35,028 nt of DNA from Motiliproteus sp. GTDB taxonomy: Bacteria > Pseudomonadota > Gammaproteobacteria > Pseudomonadales > Balneatricaceae. Position 1 is the first letter of the stretch. Every line of letters begins with the position of its first letter. The translations under genes and the position numbers were made by a program. The stretch is taken from NCBI GenBank assembly GCA_026196225.1, contig JAPHRD010000116.1:1-35028 (forward strand). The letters are read 5' to 3'. The notes beneath the pieces are model-generated. The model did no database searches, was not told where the DNA came from, and saw nothing but the letters and a program-made list of their open reading frames with translations. This document shows, piece after piece, positions 7,338-16,300 of this stretch.

Positions 7338-10300
7338 TTAGGCAACCTCGTTAGCCTGTTGCCGATTACTTACTTGTGCCAGTTCGAGCAACTCCCGAAC
7401 TGCCACAGAAAAAATAGCGATATCGCAGTTTTGACTGCCGCGAATATCCACCAACAATGACTGCCAGCGGCTGATCAAAGTACAATTCTGCTCGCTCCAC
7501 TGCTCAACCACTGAAGACTCGACAGATTCCGCTTGCCCTGCGAAACGCAACACACTGGCGGTCAATGCCCGCTGCTGACTGTTGAGGTCATCGCGGTAGC
7601 TATCCCGGGCCACAGCCTGCCAATGACTGTCCGGTTCAAATTCACGAACCTGCTGGTCAAACCATGACAGCTCCAGCTGATCTCCCAGCTGGAAGTAAAT
7701 TTCGGAAACCTGCTGCAGAGGGGCTTCGGTTTGCTCTGCCACCTGGACGATACCCAGTAACGCGAACAGGTTGTCTACTGCAGAAACTACGGTAGCCAAA
7801 GACTCAGGTACGCCCGCTTCCAGCCACTGTTTACGCTTATTGTCAGCAGTATCATTGACGGCCGTCTTGGGTAGAGTCTCGAGCATTTCAGAGACACCGG
7901 GACGGTAGCGCTCAATCACCTCGGCAACCTGCAACTGATTGCGATGATTTTTCAGCAGCCAATAGCTGGCCCGGCGAACCAGGCGCATCAGTTCAGTCAT
8001 CATGGTCATCTGTACATCCGCATCGACCTGGTTATCCAAAGCTTCGATCTCCGTCCACCAACGATCGATGGCGAAAACCTCACGGGCGATAACGTAGGCT
8101 GAAGCCACTTCCACATAGCTAGCCGCGCAGGACTGGCTCAGGCTCTGGGCATAGCTGATTCCCATACGGTTAACCAAGCTATTGGCAATCTGGGTAGCGA
8201 TAATCTCACCGCGCAGACGATGCTGTTCGATCTGCTGCGGGTAACGGTTAACCAGAACCGAGGGAAAAGCGTTATGAATTTCCCGAGCCAGGAAAGGATC
8301 ATCGGCCACCATCGGATCGGTCAAAGCCTGCTTCAGTTCGGTCTTGGCGTATGAGATCAGCACCGAAAGCTCAGGACGGCTAAAACTCTGACCATTGCTG
8401 CGACGCTGCTGAATCTGCTCGTCATCGGGCAGGAATTCAAGTTCACGATCGAGCTTACCTTCGGACTCCAGACGCTCAATCAGACGGATGTATTCGTCCA
8501 TCAAGCGAGGGTTTTGGCGCTCGGCGATACTGATCGCCTGCACCTGGTTGTAGTTGTGATGCAGAACCAGCTCGGCAACTTCGTCAGTCATCTCCTTCAA
8601 CAGACGATTGCGTTGCTTCTGAGTGATATCACCCTGAGCCATCACCTCGTTGAGGAGTATCTTAATATTGACCTCATGGTCAGAGCAGTCGACGCCACCG
8701 GCATTATCAATAAAGTCGGTATAGGCTGCACCGCCATTGAGGCAAAACTCGACGCGGCCCAGCTGGGTAAAGCCAAGATTGCCGCCCTCGCCCAGTACCT
8801 TGCAGCGCAGATCACGTCCGTCGATACGCAAGCCGTCATTGGTCTTGTCCCCCACATCGGCGTGGCTTTCGGTGCTGGACTTAACATAGGTACCGATACC
8901 GCCGTTCCAGATCAGATCCACCGGCGCACGCAGCAAGGCAGAGATCAATTCCTGGGGAGGCATTTTGCTGGCGATGATGCCGAAGCAACGCTGCATTTCC
9001 GGGCTGATATCGATGGACTTAGCTTGGCGGGAGAATACGCCGCCACCTTTAGAGATCAGCTTCTGGTCGTAATCGCTCCAGCTCGAACGTGGTAACTCAA
9101 ACAAGCGCTGACGCTCGGCAAAGCCGGCGGTTTGGTCCGGCGCTGGATCGATAAAGATATGCTGGTGATTGAACGCTGCCTGCAGCAGAATCTGATCCGA
9201 CAGCAACATGCCATTGCCAAAAACATCGCCGCTCATATCACCGATGGCGATTACGCTGAAAGGTTCCTGCTGGGTATCCAGGCCGCGCTCACGGAAGTGA
9301 CGCTTAACTGATTCCCAGGCACCCCGAGCGGTGATTCCCATACCTTTATGGTCATAGCCCTGGCTGCCACCGGAGGCGAAAGCATCCCCCAGCCAAAAAT
9401 CGTATTCTTCAGCAATATTATTAGCGATATCAGAGAATGTAGCGGTGCCTTTGTCAGCGGCTACAACCAGATAGGGATCGTCCTCATCGTGGCGAACTGT
9501 CTGCAGAGGAGACTGCACTTCGCCAGATACCAGGTTGTCTGCCAGATCCAGCAAACCACGGATAAAGATCTGATAGCTGGCGATGCCTTCAGCCTGAATC
9601 TCTTCTCGACCGCCCTCTTCCGGCAATTTTTTCGCAACAAAACCGCCCTTGGCACCTACCGGCACAATCACCGCATTCTTTACCTGCTGAGCTTTTACCA
9701 GGCCCAACACTTCGGTGCGGTAATCTTCCAGTCGGTCTGACCAACGCAATCCACCACGTGCCACTTTACCTGCACGAAGATGAACACCTTCAACCCGAGG
9801 TGAATAAACAAACACCTCATATTTTGGACGAGGCAGCGGCATATCGCTGATCGCTTCCGGTGAGATCTTAAAAGAAAAATAGCTCTTCTCGGTACCATCG
9901 CTGTCGCACTGGAAATAGTTGGTGCGTACCGTAGCTTTGATCAGTTCCAGAAAGCGGCGCAGGATCTTGTCGTCATTGAGACTCTCAACCTTATCGAGAC
10001 CATCCAGGATACTGTTTTCAATCCGCTCAATGAGTGCCTGCACCTTGTCACTGGTTTGGCGCTGTGGATCAAATCGGGCCTTGAACAGAGCCACCAGCAA
10101 TTTGCTGATCTGCTGGTGCCGCGACAGGGTATCGGCAACGTAGGGTTGGCTGAAACCAAAACGGATCTGATGGATGTAACTGGCGTAAGCGCGAATCATC
10201 GCAACTTCACGCCAACTCAGATTGGCGCCGATCACCATCCGGTTGAAGGCATCGTTCTCCGCTTTTTGCTGCCATATGGCTGAAAACGCATCCTGGAACA

Positions 10301-12179
10301 GCTGCTTCACCTGTTGCAGATCGACCGTTTCCTGTTGGTTATAGATCAGGGTGAAATCATGCATCCAGAAGAATTCACCGTCACGGCGACGTACCTGGTA
10401 GGGATGCTCCCCCACAACCCGCATACCCAGGTTCTCCAGGATCGGAATCACATCCGACAGCACCAGAGAATCGCCGGCGGTGAAAAGCTTAAAACGCAGT
10501 AACTCTTTTGACTGTTCGAGCACCCGGTAGAAACTCATGGCCATCTCGGCGCCGTCACTGATCTCCTGCAGGCGCTGGATGTCATAGACACCATTTCCGG
10601 GTACAAAATGTTCGCGATAGGCGGAAGGGAAAGCGCCTCGATACAGATGGGCGTATCGGTTACCCAACTCTTCACCGCAATTCTCCACCAAGGCATGGTG
10701 AAGATCGTCATCCCATGAGCGAGAAGCATCCACCACCAGATTCTCGATCAACTGCGGATCGTAATCGACGGGGTTAGCAGGATCGACCTGAACGACGAAA
10801 TGAGTACGAGCCAAAATCGATTCGGAAAAGTGCGTGTGGAACTCACTGTCCATGGCTACCAGTTGTTCACAGAGTATATTCTCAACCTGCTGACGCAGAG
10901 CAGTACTGTAAATATCCCGAGGGGCATAATAGAGGCAAGAGTAGAATTTTCCGCACGGATCCCTGCGGATAAACAACCGTGCTTTGCGCCGACCCTGAAG
11001 ATTGAACACCCCCATGGCCGTTTCAAATAGCTCTTCGGTGCTGGAAAGGAAAAGCTCCTCACGGGGCAGATCGGTCAAAACCTGCTGCAGTTCCTTACCG
11101 CTATGACCTTGGGGATCAAGACCCGCGCGCTTGAGAATCTCTTTGATCTTACCAGCTACGTAGGGGATTGCTGTGGGCTGCTGGGAAAAGACCGTTGAGG
11201 TAAAGAGTCCGTAAAAACGACATTCTCCAACAACGTTGCCATTCTTACCGTAACGCTTAATGACCACCAGATCGCGATAGGCCGGGCGATGCACCAGTGA
11301 GCGGTAGCTATCCTTGGCAAACATCAACGGTTCTGGGGTCTGGATAAAATCGATCTCGGCTTGACGCAGCTGCTGATAATCTTTGCTGCGACCAGTTTGG
11401 CTGTAGCGCTTCAACGTGCCCAGTTCTTGACCTTTAACACGACTGACTTTCAGCGACTTGCCGCCGCCTTTCAGTGACAGTTCGTCATACCCCAGAAAAG
11501 TAAAATGGTCGTCCAGCATCCAATTAAGAAACCGGCGCGCTTCGGCGGCGGCTTGATAATCTGGACCCTTGTTGGTTTCCAGTTCAGCAATCAGAGACCT
11601 GGCGCGGTCAGCCATAGTGGAAAAATCATTCACCGCCAAATGCACATCGGTAAGTACATCAAGAATCTGGCTGCGAATCGTTTTCAGTTCTTCGTCATCA
11701 CTATGTCGATCCACTTCCAAATAGATGATCGACTCTGCGCTGCCCTTGCCGTCTAACTGTTGCAGCTGACCTTGGTCATCACGAACACTGTAAAGCACGG
11801 TATTGTGGCTAGCATGGATCGCAATTCCGCGACTACTGAGAGCCATGCGTACCGAGTCCACCAGGAAAGGAGCATCCTTCTGTAGAATCTCGATGACAGT
11901 GTGGTTGCAATGCCACCCGTGCTGTTCGAAATCAGGGTTGTAAACTCGAAGCTGAAGATCAGCCTCATTGTGTTTTTGAATAAATTGCCAGGCCGATAGA
12001 GTAGCGCCGTAAAGATTTTCCAGCTTACGCTCTCGCAGCTCTTCAAGCGGAGAAACACTGTAGTAGCGCTGGCAGAACTGCACCACTGAGCTCAACTTAG
12101 GGCCTTCAAAACGAGCGTTAAATAGTTCGGTTAGCTGCTCCAGGATCTTATCTTTACTGTTGATTCGCAGGTCAAACAT
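7338..12179 (-). CDS. gdhB: NAD-specific glutamate dehydrogenase, large (about 180 kDa) type
   Basis: At 1613 residues it has the normal length of the large bacterial NAD-GDH family (Bac_GDH). It oxidises L-glutamate to 2-oxoglutarate and ammonium with NAD+, a catabolic step in glutamate and arginine use. The N-terminal half (about 1-700) carries the ACT-like regulatory region of the family. The catalytic core shows RGGLRWSDR near residue 806, the substrate-lysine motif GAKGGF near 843, the nucleotide-binding stretch GDMSGDVFGNG near 978 and GEGGNLGFTQLGR near 1128. The remainder is helical. The frame is complete. The ATG at 12179 has only a weak ribosome binding site (GAGA). Two copies of a 10-bp direct repeat lie about 40-65 bases upstream and may be control sites. 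The symbol follows Pseudomonas usage; gdh2 is also used. Confidence 0.95.
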   Translation of the reverse strand: MFDLRINSKDKILEQLTELFNARFEGPKLSSVVQFCQRYYSVSPLEELRERKLENLYGATLSAWQFIQKHNEADLQLRVYNPDFEQHGWHCNHTVIEILQKDAPFLVDSVRMALSSRGIAIHASHNTVLYSVRDDQGQLQQLDGKGSAESIIYLEVDRHSDDEELKTIRSQILDVLTDVHLAVNDFSTMADRARSLIAELETNKGPDYQAAAEARRFLNWMLDDHFTFLGYDELSLKGGGKSLKVSRVKGQELGTLKRYSQTGRSKDYQQLRQAEIDFIQTPEPLMFAKDSYRSLVHRPAYRDLVVIKRYGKNGNVVGECRFYGLFTSTVFSQQPTAIPYVAGKIKEILKRAGLDPQGHSGKELQQVLTDLPREELFLSSTEELFETAMGVFNLQGRRKARLFIRRDPCGKFYSCLYYAPRDIYSTALRQQVENILCEQLVAMDSEFHTHFSESILARTHFVVQVDPANPVDYDPQLIENLVVDASRSWDDDLHHALVENCGEELGNRYAHLYRGAFPSAYREHFVPGNGVYDIQRLQEISDGAEMAMSFYRVLEQSKELLRFKLFTAGDSLVLSDVIPILENLGMRVVGEHPYQVRRRDGEFFWMHDFTLIYNQQETVDLQQVKQLFQDAFSAIWQQKAENDAFNRMVIGANLSWREVAMIRAYASYIHQIRFGFSQPYVADTLSRHQQISKLLVALFKARFDPQRQTSDKVQALIERIENSILDGLDKVESLNDDKILRRFLELIKATVRTNYFQCDSDGTEKSYFSFKISPEAISDMPLPRPKYEVFVYSPRVEGVHLRAGKVARGGLRWSDRLEDYRTEVLGLVKAQQVKNAVIVPVGAKGGFVAKKLPEEGGREEIQAEGIASYQIFIRGLLDLADNLVSGEVQSPLQTVRHDEDDPYLVVAADKGTATFSDIANNIAEEYDFWLGDAFASGGSQGYDHKGMGITARGAWESVKRHFRERGLDTQQEPFSVIAIGDMSGDVFGNGMLLSDQILLQAAFNHQHIFIDPAPDQTAGFAERQRLFELPRSSWSDYDQKLISKGGGVFSRQAKSIDISPEMQRCFGIIASKMPPQELISALLRAPVDLIWNGGIGTYVKSSTESHADVGDKTNDGLRIDGRDLRCKVLGEGGNLGFTQLGRVEFCLNGGAAYTDFIDNAGGVDCSDHEVNIKILLNEVMAQGDITQKQRNRLLKEMTDEVAELVLHHNYNQVQAISIAERQNPRLMDEYIRLIERLESEGKLDRELEFLPDDEQIQQRRSNGQSFSRPELSVLISYAKTELKQALTDPMVADDPFLAREIHNAFPSVLVNRYPQQIEQHRLRGEIIATQIANSLVNRMGISYAQSLSQSCAASYVEVASAYVIAREVFAIDRWWTEIEALDNQVDADVQMTMMTELMRLVRRASYWLLKNHRNQLQVAEVIERYRPGVSEMLETLPKTAVNDTADNKRKQWLEAGVPESLATVVSAVDNLFALLGIVQVAEQTEAPLQQVSEIYFQLGDQLELSWFDQQVREFEPDSHWQAVARDSYRDDLNSQQRALTASVLRFAGQAESVESSVVEQWSEQNCTLISRWQSLLVDIRGSQNCDIAIFSVAVRELLELAQVSNRQQANEVA

Positions 12180-12221
12180 CTCTGATTTCTCACGCCGCTA
12201 TGCGGTCTACTTCAATTTCTA

Positions 12222-12244
12222 TTGTGGTATTTAGTTGTGGTATT
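12222..12244. repeat. Tandem 10-bp direct repeat upstream of gdhB
   Basis: TTGTGGTATT occurs at 12222-12231 and again at 12235-12244, separated by TAG, giving a 13-base period. Both copies lie in the 102-base gap between the start of gdhB and the end of the UspA gene. Read on the coding strand each copy is AATACCACAA. Position fits an operator or activator site for gdhB, but the regulator is not known and the repeat could be chance in an AT-rich leader. Confidence 0.35.
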
Positions 12245-12281
12245 AAATAGAGGTAAAACTTAACGTTGTCTGAACCGCAAG

Positions 12282-12752
12282 TTATCCCGATAGTGCAGTC
12301 GCCATTGCGCCGCCACTTTGCTCACGTCGTAAAACCACCACTGAACAGCGAGCACGTTCTACGAGTCTGCTGCTAGTTGATCCCAGCAACCCTTCATCCA
12401 TCCAGGCCCGGTTATGTGCCGCAAGAATCATCAGATCTGCATCAATATTCCGCGCATGACTCAGAACCTGTTCCGCCGGATCGCCGTCCAAAACGGTCAG
12501 AGTTGCCTCGATATGCTTGGGAAGGTGCTGCAGCGCGTAGGTTTCAAGCTGCTTCTCAGCATCACGGGTCGCCTTTCGAACGGCAGCCTGCTGAAAACAA
12601 GCAGCCACCACCGGAGTACTATGGCCGGGAGTTACAGCTAACAAGTGAAGTTGAGTGCCAGATTGATGTGCACCTTTGAGGGCAAGCTCCAGAGCCCGAT
12701 CGGAGAATTCCGTGGATTCCAGGTCGATGGGTAGCAATATCTTGCTGAACAT
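12282..12752 (-). CDS. Universal stress protein, UspA family
   Basis: This 156-residue protein has the single-domain Usp layout. It starts with FSKILLPIDLESTEFSDRALELA, has DADLMILAAHN in the middle, and carries the C-terminal GLLGSTSSRLVERARCSVVVLR, which corresponds to the nucleotide-loop helix. In ATP-binding members the loop is Gx2Gx9G(S/T). Here the two leading glycines are replaced (AHNRA) while the final GS is kept, so ATP binding may be lost or weak. Members protect cells under starvation or oxidative stress. It is upstream of gdhB on the same strand, with 102 bases between them. The ATG at 12752 has an AGAGA ribosome binding site. Confidence 0.9.
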   Translation of the reverse strand: MFSKILLPIDLESTEFSDRALELALKGAHQSGTQLHLLAVTPGHSTPVVAACFQQAAVRKATRDAEKQLETYALQHLPKHIEATLTVLDGDPAEQVLSHARNIDADLMILAAHNRAWMDEGLLGSTSSRLVERARCSVVVLRREQSGGAMATALSG

Positions 12753-13116
12753 AGGTCTCTGCCTTATGAGTTTTTATTGTTTTTTTGTATCTACTTGAAG
12801 CCCTAAACAGGAGTATTTACGCTGACTTCAAGCGGATTTCACAGGAGCTAGAATAAAGGGGCAGAGGGGAATAGCAGACACTTTTCGCGCCATAGTCACC
12901 TCCTATCGCGCCACTTTTTAAAAAACCACACAAATCAAGGCGTCCAAAGGGATTTGATTGCTAAGATAGATCTACCAGATGACAGATATAACAGACAATT
13001 AAATTCAGAACGTGCCAGCAGCGAGACTTCAGATTCCTCTTCAACCACTGGAGTGAACTGTTTACTATCGATACCTCAAGCCGACGTCTTGGATCGAACT
13101 AAAAAACGGACTGCGA
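12753..13116. other. Intergenic region between divergent usp and histidine-kinase genes
   Basis: I see no gene in these 364 bases, which must hold the promoters of both flanking genes. There is a 7-bp inverted repeat, CTTGAAG (12794-12800) and CTTCAAG (12826-12832), near the usp side. CGCGCCA also occurs twice as a direct repeat (about 12886 and 12907). No promoter with good -35 and -10 hexamers at proper spacing stands out on either strand, so these elements are described only. Confidence 0.5.
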
Positions 13117-14709
13117 ATGAACCTGATTAGATCGTTAAATCACTACCGTGCGCAAAACCCATTAGGGGTTCGATTATTGACGGCCATCTTGGTCTGCAGC
13201 TCTGCTATCACCCTGCTCGCTACTGCCACCCAACTGTATCTGGACTACAAGAACGAACTGTCAGCGATCGACGAACGCATTCAACAGATTGAAGCCAGCT
13301 CACTAGACAGCCTCGCTTCCAGTCTCTGGGAGATCAATCCAGAGCAGATCCAAATCCAGCTGGATGGACTTAAACAGCTGCCGGATGTCGAGTTTTTGCA
13401 ACTGGTCACCCCCTTTGAGGAACAGTTCAGTTCCGGCACCAAACCCACCAGCCCACGTATCGTCCACAGGGAATATCCTCTTACCCATAAAGAAGAGGAT
13501 CGCAATTACGATCTCGGCACCTTCAAACTGACCATCAGCCTGGAACAGGTCTACAAGCGCCTGGCTGACCGGGTGCTGGTCATTCTGACTACCCAGGGTA
13601 TCAAGACCTTTCTGGTATCCGTGTTTATCCTCTACATCTTCCACCGCCTGATCACTCAGCACCTTGGCACCATGGCACAATACGCCCGCAAGCTTAAACT
13701 GGACCGACTCGAAACCCCCTTAAAGATTCACCGCCCGCGGGCAAAAAAAGAGGACGAAATCAGCCAGGTGGTGAACGCCATGAACGAGATGCGCGAATCG
13801 ATGCTGGAGGATATGAGTCGTCGTGCAGAAGCTGAACGCGCCCTAGAAAAACTGAACACTGAACTGGAACAGCGAGTTCAAAACCGTACTGAAGAGCTAC
13901 AGAAAGCCAACAGAGAACTGCAAACCACTCTGGATGAGCTGCGAACCACCCAGGAAAAACTGATTGAGTCAGAAAAAATGGCCGCTCTCGGTGGCCTTGT
14001 GGCGGGTGTTGCTCACGAGATCAACACCCCCATCGGAATCGGTTTTACCGCCGCCACTTTTCTTAAAAAGCAGTCGGAAACGCAACTCCAGCAACTTTCT
14101 GCGAACGACCAGCAGCGTCAATTTACCGAGCTAGCCCTAGAAAGCAGCGATCTTATTGGACAGAACTTGGAGCGCGCCGCTCAGCTGGTCAGCGCCTTCA
14201 AACGAGTATCGGTGGATCAGTCCAGTGAGCAGCGCCGCCGCTTCAACCTACGTGAATATCTTGACGAAATCGTACTATCACTGAAGCCAAGACTGAAGAA
14301 AACCAACCACCAGATTGATATTCAGTGCGCCGAAGAGATCAGCCTGGACAGCTACCCAGGCGCCATCTACCAGATCCTCACCAACCTGATTCTCAACTCC
14401 CTGATTCACGGCTTTGAACACAAAAACGATGGCAGAATCAGCATCCAAACAGAGCAGCTCCAGCGCAATAAAGGAGCATTTTTGAAAATCACCTATCGAG
14501 ACAATGGTGTCGGAATCCCCATCGGTTTTGAACGGCGGTTGTTTGAACCCTTTGTCACCACTAAACGCAACCAGGGGTGCAGCGGACTGGGCATGCATAT
14601 CGCCTTTAATCTGGTGACCCAGCTGCTGGAAGGGGAAATTCGCTGTGTGCAGGATACGCACGAGGGAGCTTGTTTTGTGGTGGAACTGCCGATCGATCAA
14701 ATAGTTTAA
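13117..14709 (+). CDS. Membrane sensor histidine kinase
   Basis: The protein has 530 residues. A first membrane helix lies at about 18-40, a periplasmic sensor region at about 41-155 and a second helix at about 156-178. A cytoplasmic linker with a strong coiled coil (about 235-285) leads to the kinase core. The H-box is GVAHEINTPIG (H300), followed by N-box NLILNSLIHGF, G1 DNGVGIP, F-box FEPFVTTK and G2 GCSGLGMHIAF. All are intact, so autophosphorylation is expected. No response regulator adjoins it on the same strand. The gene converges with a TAXI-type binding protein 28 bases away, which could be its ligand sensor, although this is only inference from position. A weak CTGA/TCAG hairpin at 14716-14726 with a short T-run follows the stop. 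Confidence 0.93.
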   Translation: MNLIRSLNHYRAQNPLGVRLLTAILVCSSAITLLATATQLYLDYKNELSAIDERIQQIEASSLDSLASSLWEINPEQIQIQLDGLKQLPDVEFLQLVTPFEEQFSSGTKPTSPRIVHREYPLTHKEEDRNYDLGTFKLTISLEQVYKRLADRVLVILTTQGIKTFLVSVFILYIFHRLITQHLGTMAQYARKLKLDRLETPLKIHRPRAKKEDEISQVVNAMNEMRESMLEDMSRRAEAERALEKLNTELEQRVQNRTEELQKANRELQTTLDELRTTQEKLIESEKMAALGGLVAGVAHEINTPIGIGFTAATFLKKQSETQLQQLSANDQQRQFTELALESSDLIGQNLERAAQLVSAFKRVSVDQSSEQRRRFNLREYLDEIVLSLKPRLKKTNHQIDIQCAEEISLDSYPGAIYQILTNLILNSLIHGFEHKNDGRISIQTEQLQRNKGAFLKITYRDNGVGIPIGFERRLFEPFVTTKRNQGCSGLGMHIAFNLVTQLLEGEIRCVQDTHEGACFVVELPIDQIV

Positions 14710-14737
14710 ACGCAACTGAAGCTCAGGTTTTAAGGGT

Positions 14738-15733
14738 TTAAGGCGCGATCAATCCCTGCTCGACAAAGTAACGCTTGGCACCCGGATGTAATGGCGCCGA
14801 AAACGGTCCTTTCACCATCTGCTGCAACACTAATGCATCAAATGCCGGATGCAAACGCCGAAAGCTTTCCGCTTGTTCAAACACCGCTTTCACCATCTGG
14901 TAAGCTCGCTCTTCATTGAGTTGATCATTGCTAAAAAAGGTTGCCATAACCCCCAACGTACGGATCGGCCGTTCATTGCCGGGATACATACCGGCGGGGA
15001 TTATCGCCCAGCGGTAATAGGGATAGTCACGCACCATCTTAGCCACCGCAGCGTCATCAATCTCAACAATACGACTATTACAGCCGTGGGTAACTTCCTT
15101 GGTCGCGCCGTTCGGATGACCCAGGGTATAGATCATCACGTCAATCTTACCGGCACAAAGGGCACTGGCTTGATCCGCCGGGTTTACTTCCATGGCCTGG
15201 GAAAAATCATCCATGGTCCAACCTTTAAGACGCATCAGCACTTCAAGGGTGGCCCTTTGTCCGCTGCCTACCTTACCCACGCTGACTCGTTTACCTTTTA
15301 GCTGATCCAGCTTTGTAATGCCTGAATCGGCTCGAGTCACTACGGTAAAGTACTCAGGATAAAGGGAGAATAAAGTGCGAAGCTGCTGATCCGCACCGCT
15401 GGCCTTAAAGCGGTCGCTGCCCCGATAGGCATGGGCAAGCCAGTCGGCCTGAGCGATCCCCATGTCCAACTCGCCGGATCGTACCTGTTGCAGGTTGTCT
15501 ACCGAGCCACCGGTACTCTGTACCGAGCATCGAATACCATGGTGCTGCCGTTGGTTGTTAACCAACCGGCAGATCGAACCACCCGCAGGATAATAGACAC
15601 CGGTAAAGCCACCGGTCCCCAAGGTGAGGAAATTGCTTTCCGCCCGAGCCGTCGACAATACTCCAAGCACGACGGTGGCGACTACCATCGATTTTATCGT
15701 GCGTATTATCGAGCCTTTCAGGGCTACTGCCAT
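14738..15733 (-). CDS. TAXI-family TRAP transporter solute-binding protein
   Basis: TAXI proteins are periplasmic binding proteins of TRAP transporters that carry dicarboxylates or related acids. I start it at ATG 15733, where GAGG lies eight bases upstream; a longer frame to 15814 has no such signal. This gives 331 residues. A signal peptide covers about 1-31 (MVVATVVLGVLSTARA), then the family hallmarks FLTLGTGGFTGVYYPAGGSICR, SVQSTGGSVDNLQQVRSGELDMGIAQ and KGKRVSVGKVGSGQRAT follow. No TRAP membrane subunit is present nearby, so it must work with a distant permease or serve a sensor. It has its own promoter and lies downstream of the recQ-yqaA pair. Confidence 0.92.
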   Translation of the reverse strand: MAVALKGSIIRTIKSMVVATVVLGVLSTARAESNFLTLGTGGFTGVYYPAGGSICRLVNNQRQHHGIRCSVQSTGGSVDNLQQVRSGELDMGIAQADWLAHAYRGSDRFKASGADQQLRTLFSLYPEYFTVVTRADSGITKLDQLKGKRVSVGKVGSGQRATLEVLMRLKGWTMDDFSQAMEVNPADQASALCAGKIDVMIYTLGHPNGATKEVTHGCNSRIVEIDDAAVAKMVRDYPYYRWAIIPAGMYPGNERPIRTLGVMATFFSNDQLNEERAYQMVKAVFEQAESFRRLHPAFDALVLQQMVKGPFSAPLHPGAKRYFVEQGLIAP

Positions 15734-15781
15734 CCCTTGAACCTCGGATCTATCTGATATTTGTTGTACCAATAGATAACA

Positions 15782-15810
15782 GTTATACCAGTACCGGCCT
15801 AGCCTTCCAA
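15782..15810 (-). promoter_or_regulatory. Sigma70-type promoter for the TAXI gene
   Basis: On the minus strand TTGGAA (15810-15805) is followed after exactly 17 bases by TATAAC (15787-15782). The -35 matches four of six consensus bases and the -10 five of six. Transcription would begin near 15775, giving a leader of about 40 bases ending in the GAGG ribosome binding site of the TAXI gene. This supports separate expression from the upstream recQ-yqaA pair. Confidence 0.5.
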
Positions 15811-15844
15811 CCACAATTAAACCGTTGATTAAATTCTGTTTCGC

Positions 15845-16300
15845 TCAGAGATAGAATTGACCGACACCGCCAGCGACGATGACATAGCGGAGCATTTTTC
15901 CAGACAGAATCAGCAGTGCACACCACCAAAAACGCATCCGTAACCAACCGCTGATTAAGCACAACGGATCACCGATGATGGGTAACCATGACAGTAATAG
16001 GGCCGGATATCCCCGTTGCTGCAACCAGCGTTTAGCTTGCTGTTGACGTGGTTTCAAGAAATCGAAATGAAGATGCTTCGCCAGCCAAAAACCCATCCCC
16101 CAGGTAACTAATCCACCCAGCGTGTTGCCCAGGGTAGCGACTAAAACCAACAACCACCATGGGTGCTGATTCTCGCCAATTAGATAACCCAGATAGATTT
16201 CAGATCCACCCGGCAACAGGGTGGAAGAGATAGAACCGCTGGAAAAGAGAGCCCACAATGGCCAGTCTTGACCCAGCCAGGAAAATTCCAGATCGCTCAC
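15845..16300 (-). CDS. DedA/VTT-family membrane protein, YqaA-like
   Basis: With a GTG start at 16300 the protein has 151 residues. The GTG overlaps the recQ TGA as GTGA and is preceded by AGAGG five bases upstream, a classic coupled start. An ATG at 16336 inside recQ is the alternative. Hydrophobic segments occur at about 10-30, 50-75 and 105-145. The central part ([30 protein letters not shown]) and [32 protein letters not shown] match the YqaA branch of the DedA/SNARE-associated superfamily. Some members of that superfamily flip or translocate membrane lipids, and YqaA itself is not characterised. Translational coupling links it to recQ, but no functional link is known. Confidence 0.85.
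   Translation of the reverse strand: MSDLEFSWLGQDWPLWALFSSGSISSTLLPGGSEIYLGYLIGENQHPWWLLVLVATLGNTLGGLVTWGMGFWLAKHLHFDFLKPRQQQAKRWLQQRGYPALLLSWLPIIGDPLCLISGWLRMRFWWCALLILSGKMLRYVIVAGGVGQFYL

Noticed and set aside
8514-9095. A 193-codon plus-strand frame inside gdhB, and another of 130 codons at 9348-9740
   Set aside because: Both lie antisense within the well-supported glutamate dehydrogenase gene, lack ribosome binding sites and show no family motifs.
14738-15814. Longer 358-residue form of the TAXI protein starting at 15814
   Set aside because: The extra 27 residues precede a good signal peptide, overlap the likely promoter at 15782-15810 and have no ribosome binding site, whereas ATG 15733 has GAGG.
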